DNA from: a virus
Virus record (IMG/VR): IMGVR_UViG_3300032267_000768
Location: 1 to 62,084 of that record
Direction: 5' to 3' (one strand)
Length of the DNA stretch: 62,084 bases
The position numbers and the translations under genes are program-made. The number at the start of each line of letters is the position of its first letter. Position 1 is the first letter of the stretch. Positions 37,001 through 42,934 of the stretch are shown piece by piece. The notes beneath the pieces were generated by a model. The model was not told the origin of the DNA, ran no database searches, and worked only from the letters and a program-made list of their open reading frames with translations.

Positions 37001-38990
37001 GAATCTGATGTGCATGTCCTGTATTAAAATTCTTTGTGTAAGATTGTTCATTAACGTTATATTCAAAAGATCCTGTAGCAAAATCAGAAGTAAAAACAAT
37101 ATCACCTACATTTTTTATTGTATTGTACTTTATTTGTAATCCTAACACAGGATCTTTTGCAGCCATTGAACTAATTTTGTATTCAAAAAGTTTAGATCCT
37201 GTGAAAGTGGAATTTGGATACACATCATTGTCATCAAATGCTTTGTGATTTTTATCAAACAATGAGAACAGTGGTGGTTGATTAATATCTAATTTAGATT
37301 GTCCTTCTATCCATGCTCTTTCAACGGTGCTGTAATAAAAAGTTTTTGATTGATTAATTGCTCCTAGCTCAACCGATACAGCGTCCCCGTCTAATGGTAG
37401 AGCATCTGAATCTTCAGTTAATCTCAGCGTGGTTACTTCTGCTCCTGCCACACTAACAAAGTTAACCACATATATTCTATTATTAATTAAAGGATCTGTG
37501 TCTGCAGTAATTAACAATCTCATGCCGTCTCTCAAAGGCACGCCATCCACAATATATCCTGTTTGGTTGACCATTTTTGAAAAAACATCTTTGGTCACGT
37601 TATCAACCAACGCTACTGATTTTTTAGCAGTGGTTCCATGATTGAATAAAGACAATCCAGAATCAAATTCTATAATGGGTCTTTTGGCTCTGTCTGTTTC
37701 TAGTAGTACTGGTGTATAGCCATTTGCTACAGCAGTAGCTTCTATCACTGCTTTGTGAAACCATCTATTGTATTTGCTCCAAGCATTGCCATCGATACTG
37801 TCTCTTTTAATAGTGATATAATCTGGTGTTACTGGTCTATAAAAACTAACCGAATATGGTCTGTCTGCATAGGGCACACCATCATATGGTTCTGTAGATT
37901 CTTCAGTGTATGATCCTGTTACAATTAAATTTGCTGTGTCTGTTAATGTAATTGATGCTCCTACGCCTTCAACATAAAATTCTTTTCTAGCGTAAGTAGA
38001 ACTAGCGACATTATCTTCAAATCGCACTTTCATACCATTTGATAATTTGGTACCTGATTTTAAAGTATAATTTTTTGTTCCTATGATCTCGTGTTCGACA
38101 TCTATTTTTGTTGTCTCACTTATGGTTCTTATTGTGAATATGCCCTGCATGCTTGCATGATTACCACATTGATAATATAAAACAGCAGGAGCACTTGTGG
38201 GTACAGTAAAAGTTAATGTGCCTTTGTCTGTGCCATTGCCTGACACTCCTGTACTGTATATTACCGAAGTGCTGCCATCTTCTGCTATACCGGTTTTGAA
38301 TGGTTCAGTCATTATGTAGAAAGGATGTCCCTGTGTATCTAAAATAAACTTATAAGTGTTACCTCTGTATAGAGTAATTGACGGATTATCTAGGCCTGGA
38401 TATATTCCAAAATTATAAGCAGATTGTCCAGTGTGTGTTACTTCAATTTCAGAAACTGTATTGGTTCCGTTGTTGGCTATCAGAATAGGATTAGGTCCTT
38501 CTGGCATCCAGTAATATTCTCTGTAATTGATTAACTTGTCAAAATCTATAGATGGATCCCATGAATAAACTTTTTCTTTATTAAGTCTATCATGATTAGT
38601 AATATTGCCTCCAAAGAATTTTATTTGATTAATATAATCATCATAGGTAGCAGTAAATTTTATTTGATCTTCTGGATTAATCGAAGAAGTATCTTTGTCT
38701 GTGTATGTTACTGTGGGTTCTAATTGATAATTGTCTCTGTCTTCAATACCAGATTCAATATACTTGTCTGTGGATAATCTAGTATAAGAATCTTTTCTAC
38801 CAACATATCCATCTAATCTAATTAAACTACCTGGTTGGATCAATTGATCTAGTGTGGTGTTTAAAAATCTTTCGTTAACATCGGTTCTATAAAAAGCAGG
38901 TAAATGTGCAATTGATCTACGAAGCGTTACTCCTTTTTCATCAGTAACGACGTCATAGTTTGATTGACTATCTAAAGGTTTGTCTACCAT
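25050..38990 (-). CDS. Giant virion structural protein (4646 aa) with FG-GAP propeller and cupredoxin-like segment
   Basis: 4646 residues, nearly 14 kb. The N-terminus (RRSIAHLPAFYRTDVNERFL) resembles the giant tail or baseplate proteins of marine T4-like phages. Residues ~196-290 look like a cupredoxin: GHPF with His222 and CGNHASM giving Cys275, His278 and Met281. Residues ~2095-2545 hold seven FG-GAP-like repeats (such as FGHRMAINDNGD, FGESLSMSKDGA, ISAPG, VGAPG), the number needed for a closed beta-propeller. From about 3517 to the end there are at least seven short modules opening (G)DGST-x-F. Starting just after gp6 and ending in the fibre connector gene, it likely forms a large peripheral baseplate or fibre-like appendage. 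No internal stop or frameshift. Confidence 0.8.
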   Translation of the reverse strand: MVDKPLDSQSNYDVVTDEKGVTLRRSIAHLPAFYRTDVNERFLNTTLDQLIQPGSLIRLDGYVGRKDSYTRLSTDKYIESGIEDRDNYQLEPTVTYTDKDTSSINPEDQIKFTATYDDYINQIKFFGGNITNHDRLNKEKVYSWDPSIDFDKLINYREYYWMPEGPNPILIANNGTNTVSEIEVTHTGQSAYNFGIYPGLDNPSITLYRGNTYKFILDTQGHPFYIMTEPFKTGIAEDGSTSVIYSTGVSGNGTDKGTLTFTVPTSAPAVLYYQCGNHASMQGIFTIRTISETTKIDVEHEIIGTKNYTLKSGTKLSNGMKVRFEDNVASSTYARKEFYVEGVGASITLTDTANLIVTGSYTEESTEPYDGVPYADRPYSVSFYRPVTPDYITIKRDSIDGNAWSKYNRWFHKAVIEATAVANGYTPVLLETDRAKRPIIEFDSGLSLFNHGTTAKKSVALVDNVTKDVFSKMVNQTGYIVDGVPLRDGMRLLITADTDPLINNRIYVVNFVSVAGAEVTTLRLTEDSDALPLDGDAVSVELGAINQSKTFYYSTVERAWIEGQSKLDINQPPLFSLFDKNHKAFDDNDVYPNSTFTGSKLFEYKISSMAAKDPVLGLQIKYNTIKNVGDIVFTSDFATGSFEYNVNEQSYTKNFNTGHAHQILSKDNHVSRCGWIERKEESRQRVKRLFTVTRDELKLFPVDVFENSKSLSDLSVTVDVNHITQNLGTDYTLVDGLTYKYVKFAKDLNVNDLVELNCYSSAKKIASKGIYEIPENISVNPFNAQLSDFTYGQILNHLHDINEKNVEMVGDTPGSSNLRDIGNVRLEGGSIIQHGSALPQAIFLLIDQNANAIKSIEYCNNEYQRFKETFLVNTQGTAHEGLISDRVNEIIKNTSNNKNASFPFYYDDMIGHGEKLTVRNYTVQDPEELEYAIDSQFDTTVPSTRAVYVYLNDQILILGYDYIFNTESDGVTITKALNTGDKITIKDYENTAGSFVPPTPTKLGMYPKFKPEKIIDNTYRTPVEVIVGHDGSRTIAFGDYRDDLLLELEKRIYNNCKTVFNSELLSEDDIRPGVFRTSEYNNSEINSILSLDFYNWAGQNGIEYQNNTNYDENDYFTFNYSKNKNIINGETLPGYWRGIYKYFYDTDRPHTHPWEMLGHSEQPSWWIDTYGPAPYTSGNELLWNDLTAGYNTGLEETVNKYKRPGLLDYIPVDNSGNLKSPMAIGLIDQYQNLGINEKWKFGDQGPSETAWRRSSQYPFSIMKLLALTKPAKFFGYFLDNSRLKKNVAGNYINSETEVASTLKSTKYYLETTGGSTTGITAGYQPFIVNYLIKNGLDPAPFFYDKLKNLNVQLAYKLGGFTDKENLKVLTDSISPGSTAGSQFIPNENYKVLFRISNPVRDYDYSGVLVELNSNVTGDGSTLEGGYKVIGYNTIKPYFRVLNPVENKNAHSITIGNSSAIIYNDWSENETVVPYGAVFKTVQQVINFLIGYGKYLELQGFIFDKFSNEIKEINNWETSAKEFLYWTRQGWALGSAITLSPGAAGFVLATDNSVISKFQNSLGQYSVLDSAGRAIETQYISTKRVGNKFSIAVKNTEAGIYNISMNAVQKEQIILFDNITVFSDIIFELVTGFRQQRLKLVGWKTGDWNGDYYSPGFIFDEAKVDRWIANTDYQIGNTVEYANGFYVSKKNHNSGTEFDFEKWTKKKSKPSAQLIPNFDYKISQFNDFYNLETNNFDETQQKLAQHLTGYQSRSYLENLFLNDVSQYKFYQGFIREKGTQNAIDRLVKAKFYGENINLTVYPEWMIKVGEFGNLDGSKSIQLTLSDNNFTSNAQSIELLNDDNDTEDYTRSLSVTSDKFYSKPLEYTASTTFSRYDYTQQGYDRDFVQKYKTAGYVRITDAQHTAFDEKDLLNLNVNEINNKDLIWIAKKPNSDWDVQRITYTGLNLITIKPINNNTQVILGFNGVHNLIVNQYIAINNSQFPTLNIVYQITQIIDATSILVNFSNASTISRSFISTDASTITTYGNLYRFVSVRLSSLDTVNTVLPYNEYQAADAVNRLPGDKIFVDNAGANWKIYEKIDPYKTFRIGSPDTDNNQEFGYKTIARSDGRFVIISAPGSRGATSQGALYFFSRGENNPGVAFSLANTAVMSDSTTGTGRLGHSLSMSTDENFVVAGAPYANILTIDGSTRRNNSGLVKLFIWDSVTKAYNEFTTIKPADDSSSANINFGWSHAMAEPTIDSNKYTRQKYLLVGAPGYANDTGIVYLYTYTPVEDSTFAAWTQDNSVVSSQSGSNKRFGHRMAINDNGDILAVSSVSPDDAGMVEIFVRNSPSNDDSSVLGFSHVQTLKGVSADDSTLNTAFGESLSMSKDGATLIISAPGRDNLSQADAGAVYIYKWNADGSTNTYTLQQTIYSPETATNMQFGSTVHLNHDADRLVIGAEKFANSRTVKFDSGLTTFDLQDTQIVDLNIGSGGVFTATKYNDNFVLDGKLITSNVSANDDFGRSVFVINNSVFVGAPGDDTKFSDNSTRENDGMVAVFDLATPGSYSWNAVEEEETLIDDRQIDSAFIFDRAEQKIKSYIDYYDPIKGRILGIADREINYKTEWDPAVYNLGTEAVNVKPTMSWAEEHVGEVWWDLSKVRWIWYEQGNQEYKTKNWGKLFPGSEIDIYEWVETTLLPSEWNQLADTAVGLSQKVSGKPLYPDNTVFTLRQKYDSRSDGFINYYYYWVKNNVFLPNIAKSVVTRKNTTGYIANIINNPKAAGIRYFAVSGTNKLIAFNIKNDIINDNTVLNITYKDTIKEGDSHYVWKLIKEGDKDDAPNTQIEKKWWDSLIGSDEAGNEVPDIALPLNQKYGNKVRPRQSWYVDRFNALKEIIDYVNSVLAKNQLADNIRYDNLNSAEAEPNAISREWDDTVETYDDLTYIDTRDISGTTNILVKNDQTFSKGFWAIYNWNGAEWVRTKLQTYKTSAYYDRVDWYDESFDSNAIIEKQLNYQYELDALSLDNGKYVKVLTADTGGWKIFESTAEGFKNIATQNGTIQLKTSLYDYSIDNTGFDGQDAFDVNFFDSEPKLELRKILTAIRDDLFIGDLKVEYNNIFFIGLRKVLEQQKYVDWLIKTSFINVSNVLRELDQRKSYRVTTEDYVEEYINEIKPYHTKIREYKLGYTGLDTEDGIYTDFDLPAFYDGDTIRNVNISNDAAILSTYPYRFWRDNYKKYVDSITVIDGGSGYITAPTVTLVGGTIKTVGPFTVLGTSTQGASSGQYGYFYPLYTAKVDADLADSQAGGAGTSELFKFNEFSSVDFYMPTTGQNIAITDRPESYEIYTLSDVTQATARAVIKEGAVVRIVVLTAGTKYTSIPRVIITGGGANGNTPVNSARAYANLRNDIVRDISTTIKFDRVQSTATVLQWTSNTTYAYNDLIRHDNKLYKVIATYTSTETFDEGLTNLTRLRGDEPYITAAERTLGLYAPDAGMPGNELSQVMTGVDYGGVMVTGLAFDNGQGWDRSPWYDLPWDSFGLSRVKIFYGDGTTTSFTFDYAPQPTDVYTVYFTDISDSSVQYPAAMANVNRVRQRTQVLRGDGTTKTFTILGDDGNPTPANTVIELIPFDDDGVLTPTDDKTLDTLITGGLFKSALGVSPSDIIVEGDAFITPETSYAPEENLPGSIFDTVDIRVYTAPTSGVPFIIHKNYIGDASTTLFSIGQLAGTQSSVVVSLDGVTQTLNSEYTVDIQNKTITFASAPAVSSKISIKSFAISGSNYMVLDTFVGDGSTYSFATKSRETYQLDSSMSQLFVTVDGVPTTDYTYTVNNRDITISLHTGDGSTANPPAAGTSVQVASFNQPAGNGRAYSEIRSQQIVYDGSTDTYTLSYPPGSIEPYSSLTILEHQGKILRGPDNTYYLGDGSSNAFSFVDYAGSTEDDSTSTGYVDVKSGEKTGILNDPTAIDSWLQTEYDSAWYMAITRDEVSGELATAKYSLVHDNTNVFVSSSSITSTGIAEHITTDGSIGSGLVSLTGTGSSTLNSVSWYRIGLGDNTVDTIGTSVTINLPLLDSATVSLETPGWDKNTSRGAKYFISVETITGPVKKSNIEALLVHDGTNAYVTSYNIVNTGASDMVTISSDIAAGKVRLLMSSNVGDCRVRAYRILLSDGDTNDGSNVVGNTVISSGETQIDTFQISDYIGAHYIVTAYNASEGAASISEVTLVASSSQIYTNTAPHLSTKGSDQLSFSSSISGSTISFNASSTSGSGTVVSVYRFGLLRNPGGTIIDPSKVRVYLNGIKKDRFSDYAVNIDTKSIIFNDAPANLDLIAISTQVGTHYFDKNDQIVLQPDNMTLDGITLAEGDIITATTFNNAVGMNQRREKFKGNDSGEYYLFQTPLNNDYVFVWANGENLVQGFDWIITDNKITITRLLTSNDRIDIMYFVTEGNNFSTGFRIFKDMLNRTFYKRISQTNTTTLTTNLSIDDKTITVTDGSVLKSVDGSTLLPGVIFIDNERIEYLYKDGNTLSNIRRGTLGTAIKNHISGASVVDASGQQTVPYADTIYTKKHIADGSTTAFISSQSLNSPHEVDVFVGGRRLPYLNEDSSANYTVNTWDGSSANIILSEQPAAGTEVKIIQKRGQIWYNRGETTAADGKGLGKSNTAQAKFIAGEPTNVPE

Positions 38991-38992
38991 TA

Positions 38993-41900
38993 TTAGTACC
39001 CTGTTCCACTACTGCCAGTATTAGATCCAGAACCTAATTTAGATATTGTTACAGATGATACTGCAGAAGTTGCACGTGTGTTAGTGGTTAGTCCAGTAGT
39101 ATTTGTTACTACATTTCCGCTGGCTAATAACTGATTAGCACCGATAGCATCAATAATTGATATATCATCAACTGTTGCTCCATTAACAAAAATTTCATCT
39201 GCTGCCCCGCTGATTTGGAACAGTGAACCAAACCCCTGTCCTTCTTGATTTGGTACTATAACCACTGTTAGTAGATCGGGAGCAAGTTGAGTATGAATAT
39301 AAGCTGCAAGCTCTGTAAAATAAAAAGTGTCTCCGAAATCAAAATTATCCAAAGCAAAAAATTCGTTAATTGCTTGAATTGCTCGAGTTTTAATTACTGC
39401 ATTAGTAACATTGGTTGCTGAATTCTTAACCACTTTAAATGTAGCTTGAAATTGTTCTTCTGCGTTAGTTCCAAATAATATTTTGTATTTCACTGGATGG
39501 TATACAATTTGATCTGATAATGCTTTAATAGGATTTAGTGTGTTAGCATAGCTAATTCTCAACTGGTCTGATGTAGATGGAGTGGGTTCTTCTCCTCCTT
39601 GACTTAACCAAGTTCTAAATAATTGATCATAGGTACGTTCTAAAATATAAAGATCTATTATGTTGGTTTGTGCAGGGTCTATTCTTGTGTTTTGACTAGC
39701 AGTGTGTTTGTATAAAAATTCTATATTACTTCTACCTTTTCTTGCAATATAATCTGTAGTAGTTTCTAAAGTTATAGATTCAGCATTAAATTTTTTAATA
39801 ACATCTTCGTCTACATCATAAAAATAAAATAATTGTCCATCCTCATACGTTTCAGATAATACAATAGAAGATTCGTATTGTGTTACAATAAAATTAGTAG
39901 CATCGTAGGGTCTATATCTTTCGATATCATTGTACCCTAAATATTTTTCAAAAAATACAAATTTTGTGCTGACATTAGTATTAGGTTCTACAATAATATC
40001 AAAGATATCAGGATTATCCACTACTCCGTCGTCATCATTATCATAAAATCCTACTTTAACTTTTCTATTATCTTGATATCCATCTGCTTCTTCTACAGTG
40101 TCCACAATCTGCCAATTAATTGGATAACCTATTCCCAATCCTGTGCTGGGCACAGTATTACTTTTTAGTACTTTTACAATGTCTTTAACTGAAGTTCCTG
40201 TGATATAATCATAAACTCTATCAGTTTTATCAAAATAAAATTTATTATCTTTTTTACTTTCAAAAATATAATTTAATGCTCTATAATTTACTGTGTATAC
40301 ACTTCCGTCTGTTGTAAATTTAAACCACCAGCTAGCATCTAAGTTATTTTGTGATATGTCACCGGTGTAATCTAAAGAAAAATCACTATGATTACTTAGA
40401 TTAACTGCTGTAATAACTTTCCATGCTGATTCTTCCTCATCATATCTTAGACCAAATTCTTCATATGATTCTATTCTATCTATAATATCTGTTTTCAATT
40501 CAGTGTCAAATATATTTGTAAATGTAGGATACACAGCACTAGCTACTGCATTCTCTGGTATAACATCGTTTAGTGTAACCGGTCCTTGTCCGTTCTCTAA
40601 ATTGCCTTCTCCCTGATTGGCACCATCTAATACCACTGCTGATATTTTTGCCCAAGCTCTATCTGCTGCTAGATCTGTGCCTAATGTTACTAATTTTCCG
40701 TTTAAAAATTCTCTAGTGTCTGGCGATGTAAATTTAATTAATGCTCCAACTTTGGCATATTTTAAATTGCTGGTTGAATAATCTCCCAGTGTTAGTGGTC
40801 CGGCAGCATTAAAATATCCAGTGTTGGTATTGGTTCCTACAGTAGTACTGCTCCAACTAGCTGATAAAGCACTTAAATCTTTAGTTCCATATTTTAAATA
40901 GAAAAACTGTCTTGCGTATGCTTCTTTTAATTTTACTTCTACTAATCTATTGATAATATCTAGTATTTCATTTCTAGTTGTAAATGTAAAAGTAAATTGT
41001 GGTATAGTTTCTTCTCTGTATAATATTCCGTCATCTGCAAAAACAGAAACATTACTATAAGCACCTGTTGGATCAATAATTTCTCTTGATCTACTAACTC
41101 CACTTGCTGTTCTATTAGTCGATTTAATTTTAATAATTTCTTGTGATGATGCTAATGGTACTACATTGTAATCTTCAGCAGTGATCATTCTGTTTTGAGC
41201 ATAATATACCTGAGACGCTTTGGTCTTAATACTTTCGTTTGATTCTGCTGCTGCTGAATTATAAACTGACTGTTGTAGAGCACAAGTTACAGTGAGTGAT
41301 TGTTCTCCTCCGCTCTTGTCTTTGTAAGGTACTACAAAAGTTATACCTTGCATATCTGCTGATTGTATAGAATATTTGGCATTGTCACTGGTTCTGTAAT
41401 ATAATCTAAAACTTCCTAAAGGAATATTAGAAAAGTTTCCATCTCCAAAAACTAAATCTACAGCATCATTATTTTTAGTTACAACATTGTAAATGTCTCT
41501 CACATCGGCTGCCAAACTGTTATAGATCACGTTACTGCCAGAAAGCTCTGGTACCTTGGTCCATAATTTTTCTAACTGATTAAAATCATCTAATTTATAT
41601 AACCAAACGTCGGTATTGTTAATGTTATTAATAGTGATCGGTTGAACATAATTTGTAGTTGGTTGAGTTATTGAAAATTCTGTGCTGCCTAAAGAACCTT
41701 GTTTAAACAAAATAAAAAATCCTGTATTTGGACTGGTGTCACCTGCTCCGTCTGTTCTATATAGATATGTGAATCCCGTTCCAGGAATTGGATCTTGTTC
41801 ATATATCGATTCTGAATTAGAAATAGTAGCTGGTACTATTTCAAACTGTCTAGATATTCCGCTAACTGATCTATTAAAAACAAATATCGGCACATCGGTG

Positions 41901-42478
41901 TTGGTTGAATCTAATGTATAAACCTCTGTCGGTATGCCTCCAATATCATCACTTTCTTTTGGTTTTCCAAATTTCTGTCCGTCAACGTTGGCCGCATTTA
42001 ATAAATTAATAAATTGTTCTCTATAATTTGTATTCGATGGATCATTCCAAACAATTGTAGAATTTATTAAACTATTGCCGCTGCTGTCTCTAATGTCTTG
42101 TGTGGTAGATATCGAAGTTATTTTTAAAAGACCAGTAGCTGTTAAATTTCTTTTGGCATTGTAATTAATTAATCTTGCTAATCTTAAAATGCTATTTCTT
42201 CTAGAAGCAGTTTCTAAGAAATTTTCTCGAGCATTTAAGTCTACTCTAAAACTTAAACTTTGAGAAATATAAGCAATAAGATCTATCAGTGCGATATACT
42301 CTGAACTCTCAACAAAATCATTAAAATCATCTGGATAATTTTCTCTAAGGTAAGCCACCATGGTTCTTCTTAGAGTTTCGAAATCGTAAGATTTGAAATC
42401 TGCTTGTTGGAAAGCAGTATAAATTTTGCGCCAATCTTCGGCTACAAGCAATCGATTTTGTCTGTCAATGGTGGCCAT
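38993..42478 (-). CDS. gp6: Baseplate wedge protein gp6
   Basis: 1161 residues. The start (DRQNRLLVAEDWRKIYTAFQQADF, DFETLRRTMVAYLRENYPDDFNDFVESSEYIALIDLIAYI) is the classic T4 gp6/J-like wedge opening, followed by FRVDLNARENFLETA. In T4, gp6 dimers tie the wedges into the inner baseplate ring. T4 gp6 is about 660 residues, so this version carries several hundred additional residues, mainly in the middle, as marine relatives often do. It follows gp25 by 43 bases. AATAAATA (42501-42494) precedes it as a possible late promoter, and its ATG lies inside an 18-base perfect palindrome. It ends two bases before the giant gene. Confidence 0.9.
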   Translation of the reverse strand: MATIDRQNRLLVAEDWRKIYTAFQQADFKSYDFETLRRTMVAYLRENYPDDFNDFVESSEYIALIDLIAYISQSLSFRVDLNARENFLETASRRNSILRLARLINYNAKRNLTATGLLKITSISTTQDIRDSSGNSLINSTIVWNDPSNTNYREQFINLLNAANVDGQKFGKPKESDDIGGIPTEVYTLDSTNTDVPIFVFNRSVSGISRQFEIVPATISNSESIYEQDPIPGTGFTYLYRTDGAGDTSPNTGFFILFKQGSLGSTEFSITQPTTNYVQPITINNINNTDVWLYKLDDFNQLEKLWTKVPELSGSNVIYNSLAADVRDIYNVVTKNNDAVDLVFGDGNFSNIPLGSFRLYYRTSDNAKYSIQSADMQGITFVVPYKDKSGGEQSLTVTCALQQSVYNSAAAESNESIKTKASQVYYAQNRMITAEDYNVVPLASSQEIIKIKSTNRTASGVSRSREIIDPTGAYSNVSVFADDGILYREETIPQFTFTFTTRNEILDIINRLVEVKLKEAYARQFFYLKYGTKDLSALSASWSSTTVGTNTNTGYFNAAGPLTLGDYSTSNLKYAKVGALIKFTSPDTREFLNGKLVTLGTDLAADRAWAKISAVVLDGANQGEGNLENGQGPVTLNDVIPENAVASAVYPTFTNIFDTELKTDIIDRIESYEEFGLRYDEEESAWKVITAVNLSNHSDFSLDYTGDISQNNLDASWWFKFTTDGSVYTVNYRALNYIFESKKDNKFYFDKTDRVYDYITGTSVKDIVKVLKSNTVPSTGLGIGYPINWQIVDTVEEADGYQDNRKVKVGFYDNDDDGVVDNPDIFDIIVEPNTNVSTKFVFFEKYLGYNDIERYRPYDATNFIVTQYESSIVLSETYEDGQLFYFYDVDEDVIKKFNAESITLETTTDYIARKGRSNIEFLYKHTASQNTRIDPAQTNIIDLYILERTYDQLFRTWLSQGGEEPTPSTSDQLRISYANTLNPIKALSDQIVYHPVKYKILFGTNAEEQFQATFKVVKNSATNVTNAVIKTRAIQAINEFFALDNFDFGDTFYFTELAAYIHTQLAPDLLTVVIVPNQEGQGFGSLFQISGAADEIFVNGATVDDISIIDAIGANQLLASGNVVTNTTGLTTNTRATSAVSSVTISKLGSGSNTGSSGTGY

Positions 42479-42492
42479 AGTTTAAACTATGG
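42475..42492 (-). repeat. Perfect 18-base palindrome over the gp6 start codon
   Basis: CCATAGTTTAAACTATGG reads the same on both strands. The gp6 ATG (42478-42476, minus strand) is in its 3' arm. In mRNA it can fold as a seven-base-pair hairpin with a TTAA loop that pairs the start codon. No Shine-Dalgarno lies upstream. It could limit gp6 initiation or be a DNA-binding site. Confidence 0.6.
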
Positions 42493-42521
42493 ATATTTAT
42501 TGTTTTTATTATATGCGTAGA

Positions 42522-42932
42522 TTAAGAAAGGCGCAAAGCAGCGTTTTCGTCGAAACTAAAGGTAAGTTTTTCAGTTATATTGTATGGTATATAGGTAATA
42601 GTGGCTTGCACTGATATTCCATGCTCTGTTTCACTTACTAATATCTCTTTAGTGCTTATTCTAGGGTCAGCATTGAGATTTTGTGCAATATCATCTGCTA
42701 CTGCTTGTTTGGTTGCATCAGTTAATGGTTCAAATAGTATATCATAGATAATAGTACCAAAATCAGGATTTTCTACTCTTTCTCCTTTTCTCACACTCAA
42801 TCGATTGATAAGATCCTGTTTAATTAATTCAAAGTCATACAATTTATAATTGTTTCTATCAGCTCGCGAGCTGAACCCCTTAAAGGTCTGCTGACCATTT
42901 GCTATAAAATTATTTTTTTCTTTTTCACTCAT
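42522..42932 (-). CDS. gp25: Baseplate wedge protein gp25
   Basis: 136 residues, the expected length for gp25. The diagnostic segments are LYDFELIKQDLINRL, RKGERVENPDFGTIIYDILFEPL and the following DDIAQNLNADPRI, all typical of the gp25/lysozyme-like wedge family (GPW_gp25). In T4 it sits in the inner baseplate beside gp6 and gp53 and contacts the sheath at its start point. It lies between gp5 (two-base gap) and gp6, as in other marine T4-like phages. No lysozyme active-site residues are apparent, consistent with a structural role. Confidence 0.93.
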   Translation of the reverse strand: MSEKEKNNFIANGQQTFKGFSSRADRNNYKLYDFELIKQDLINRLSVRKGERVENPDFGTIIYDILFEPLTDATKQAVADDIAQNLNADPRISTKEILVSETEHGISVQATITYIPYNITEKLTFSFDENAALRLS

Positions 42933-42934
42933 TT

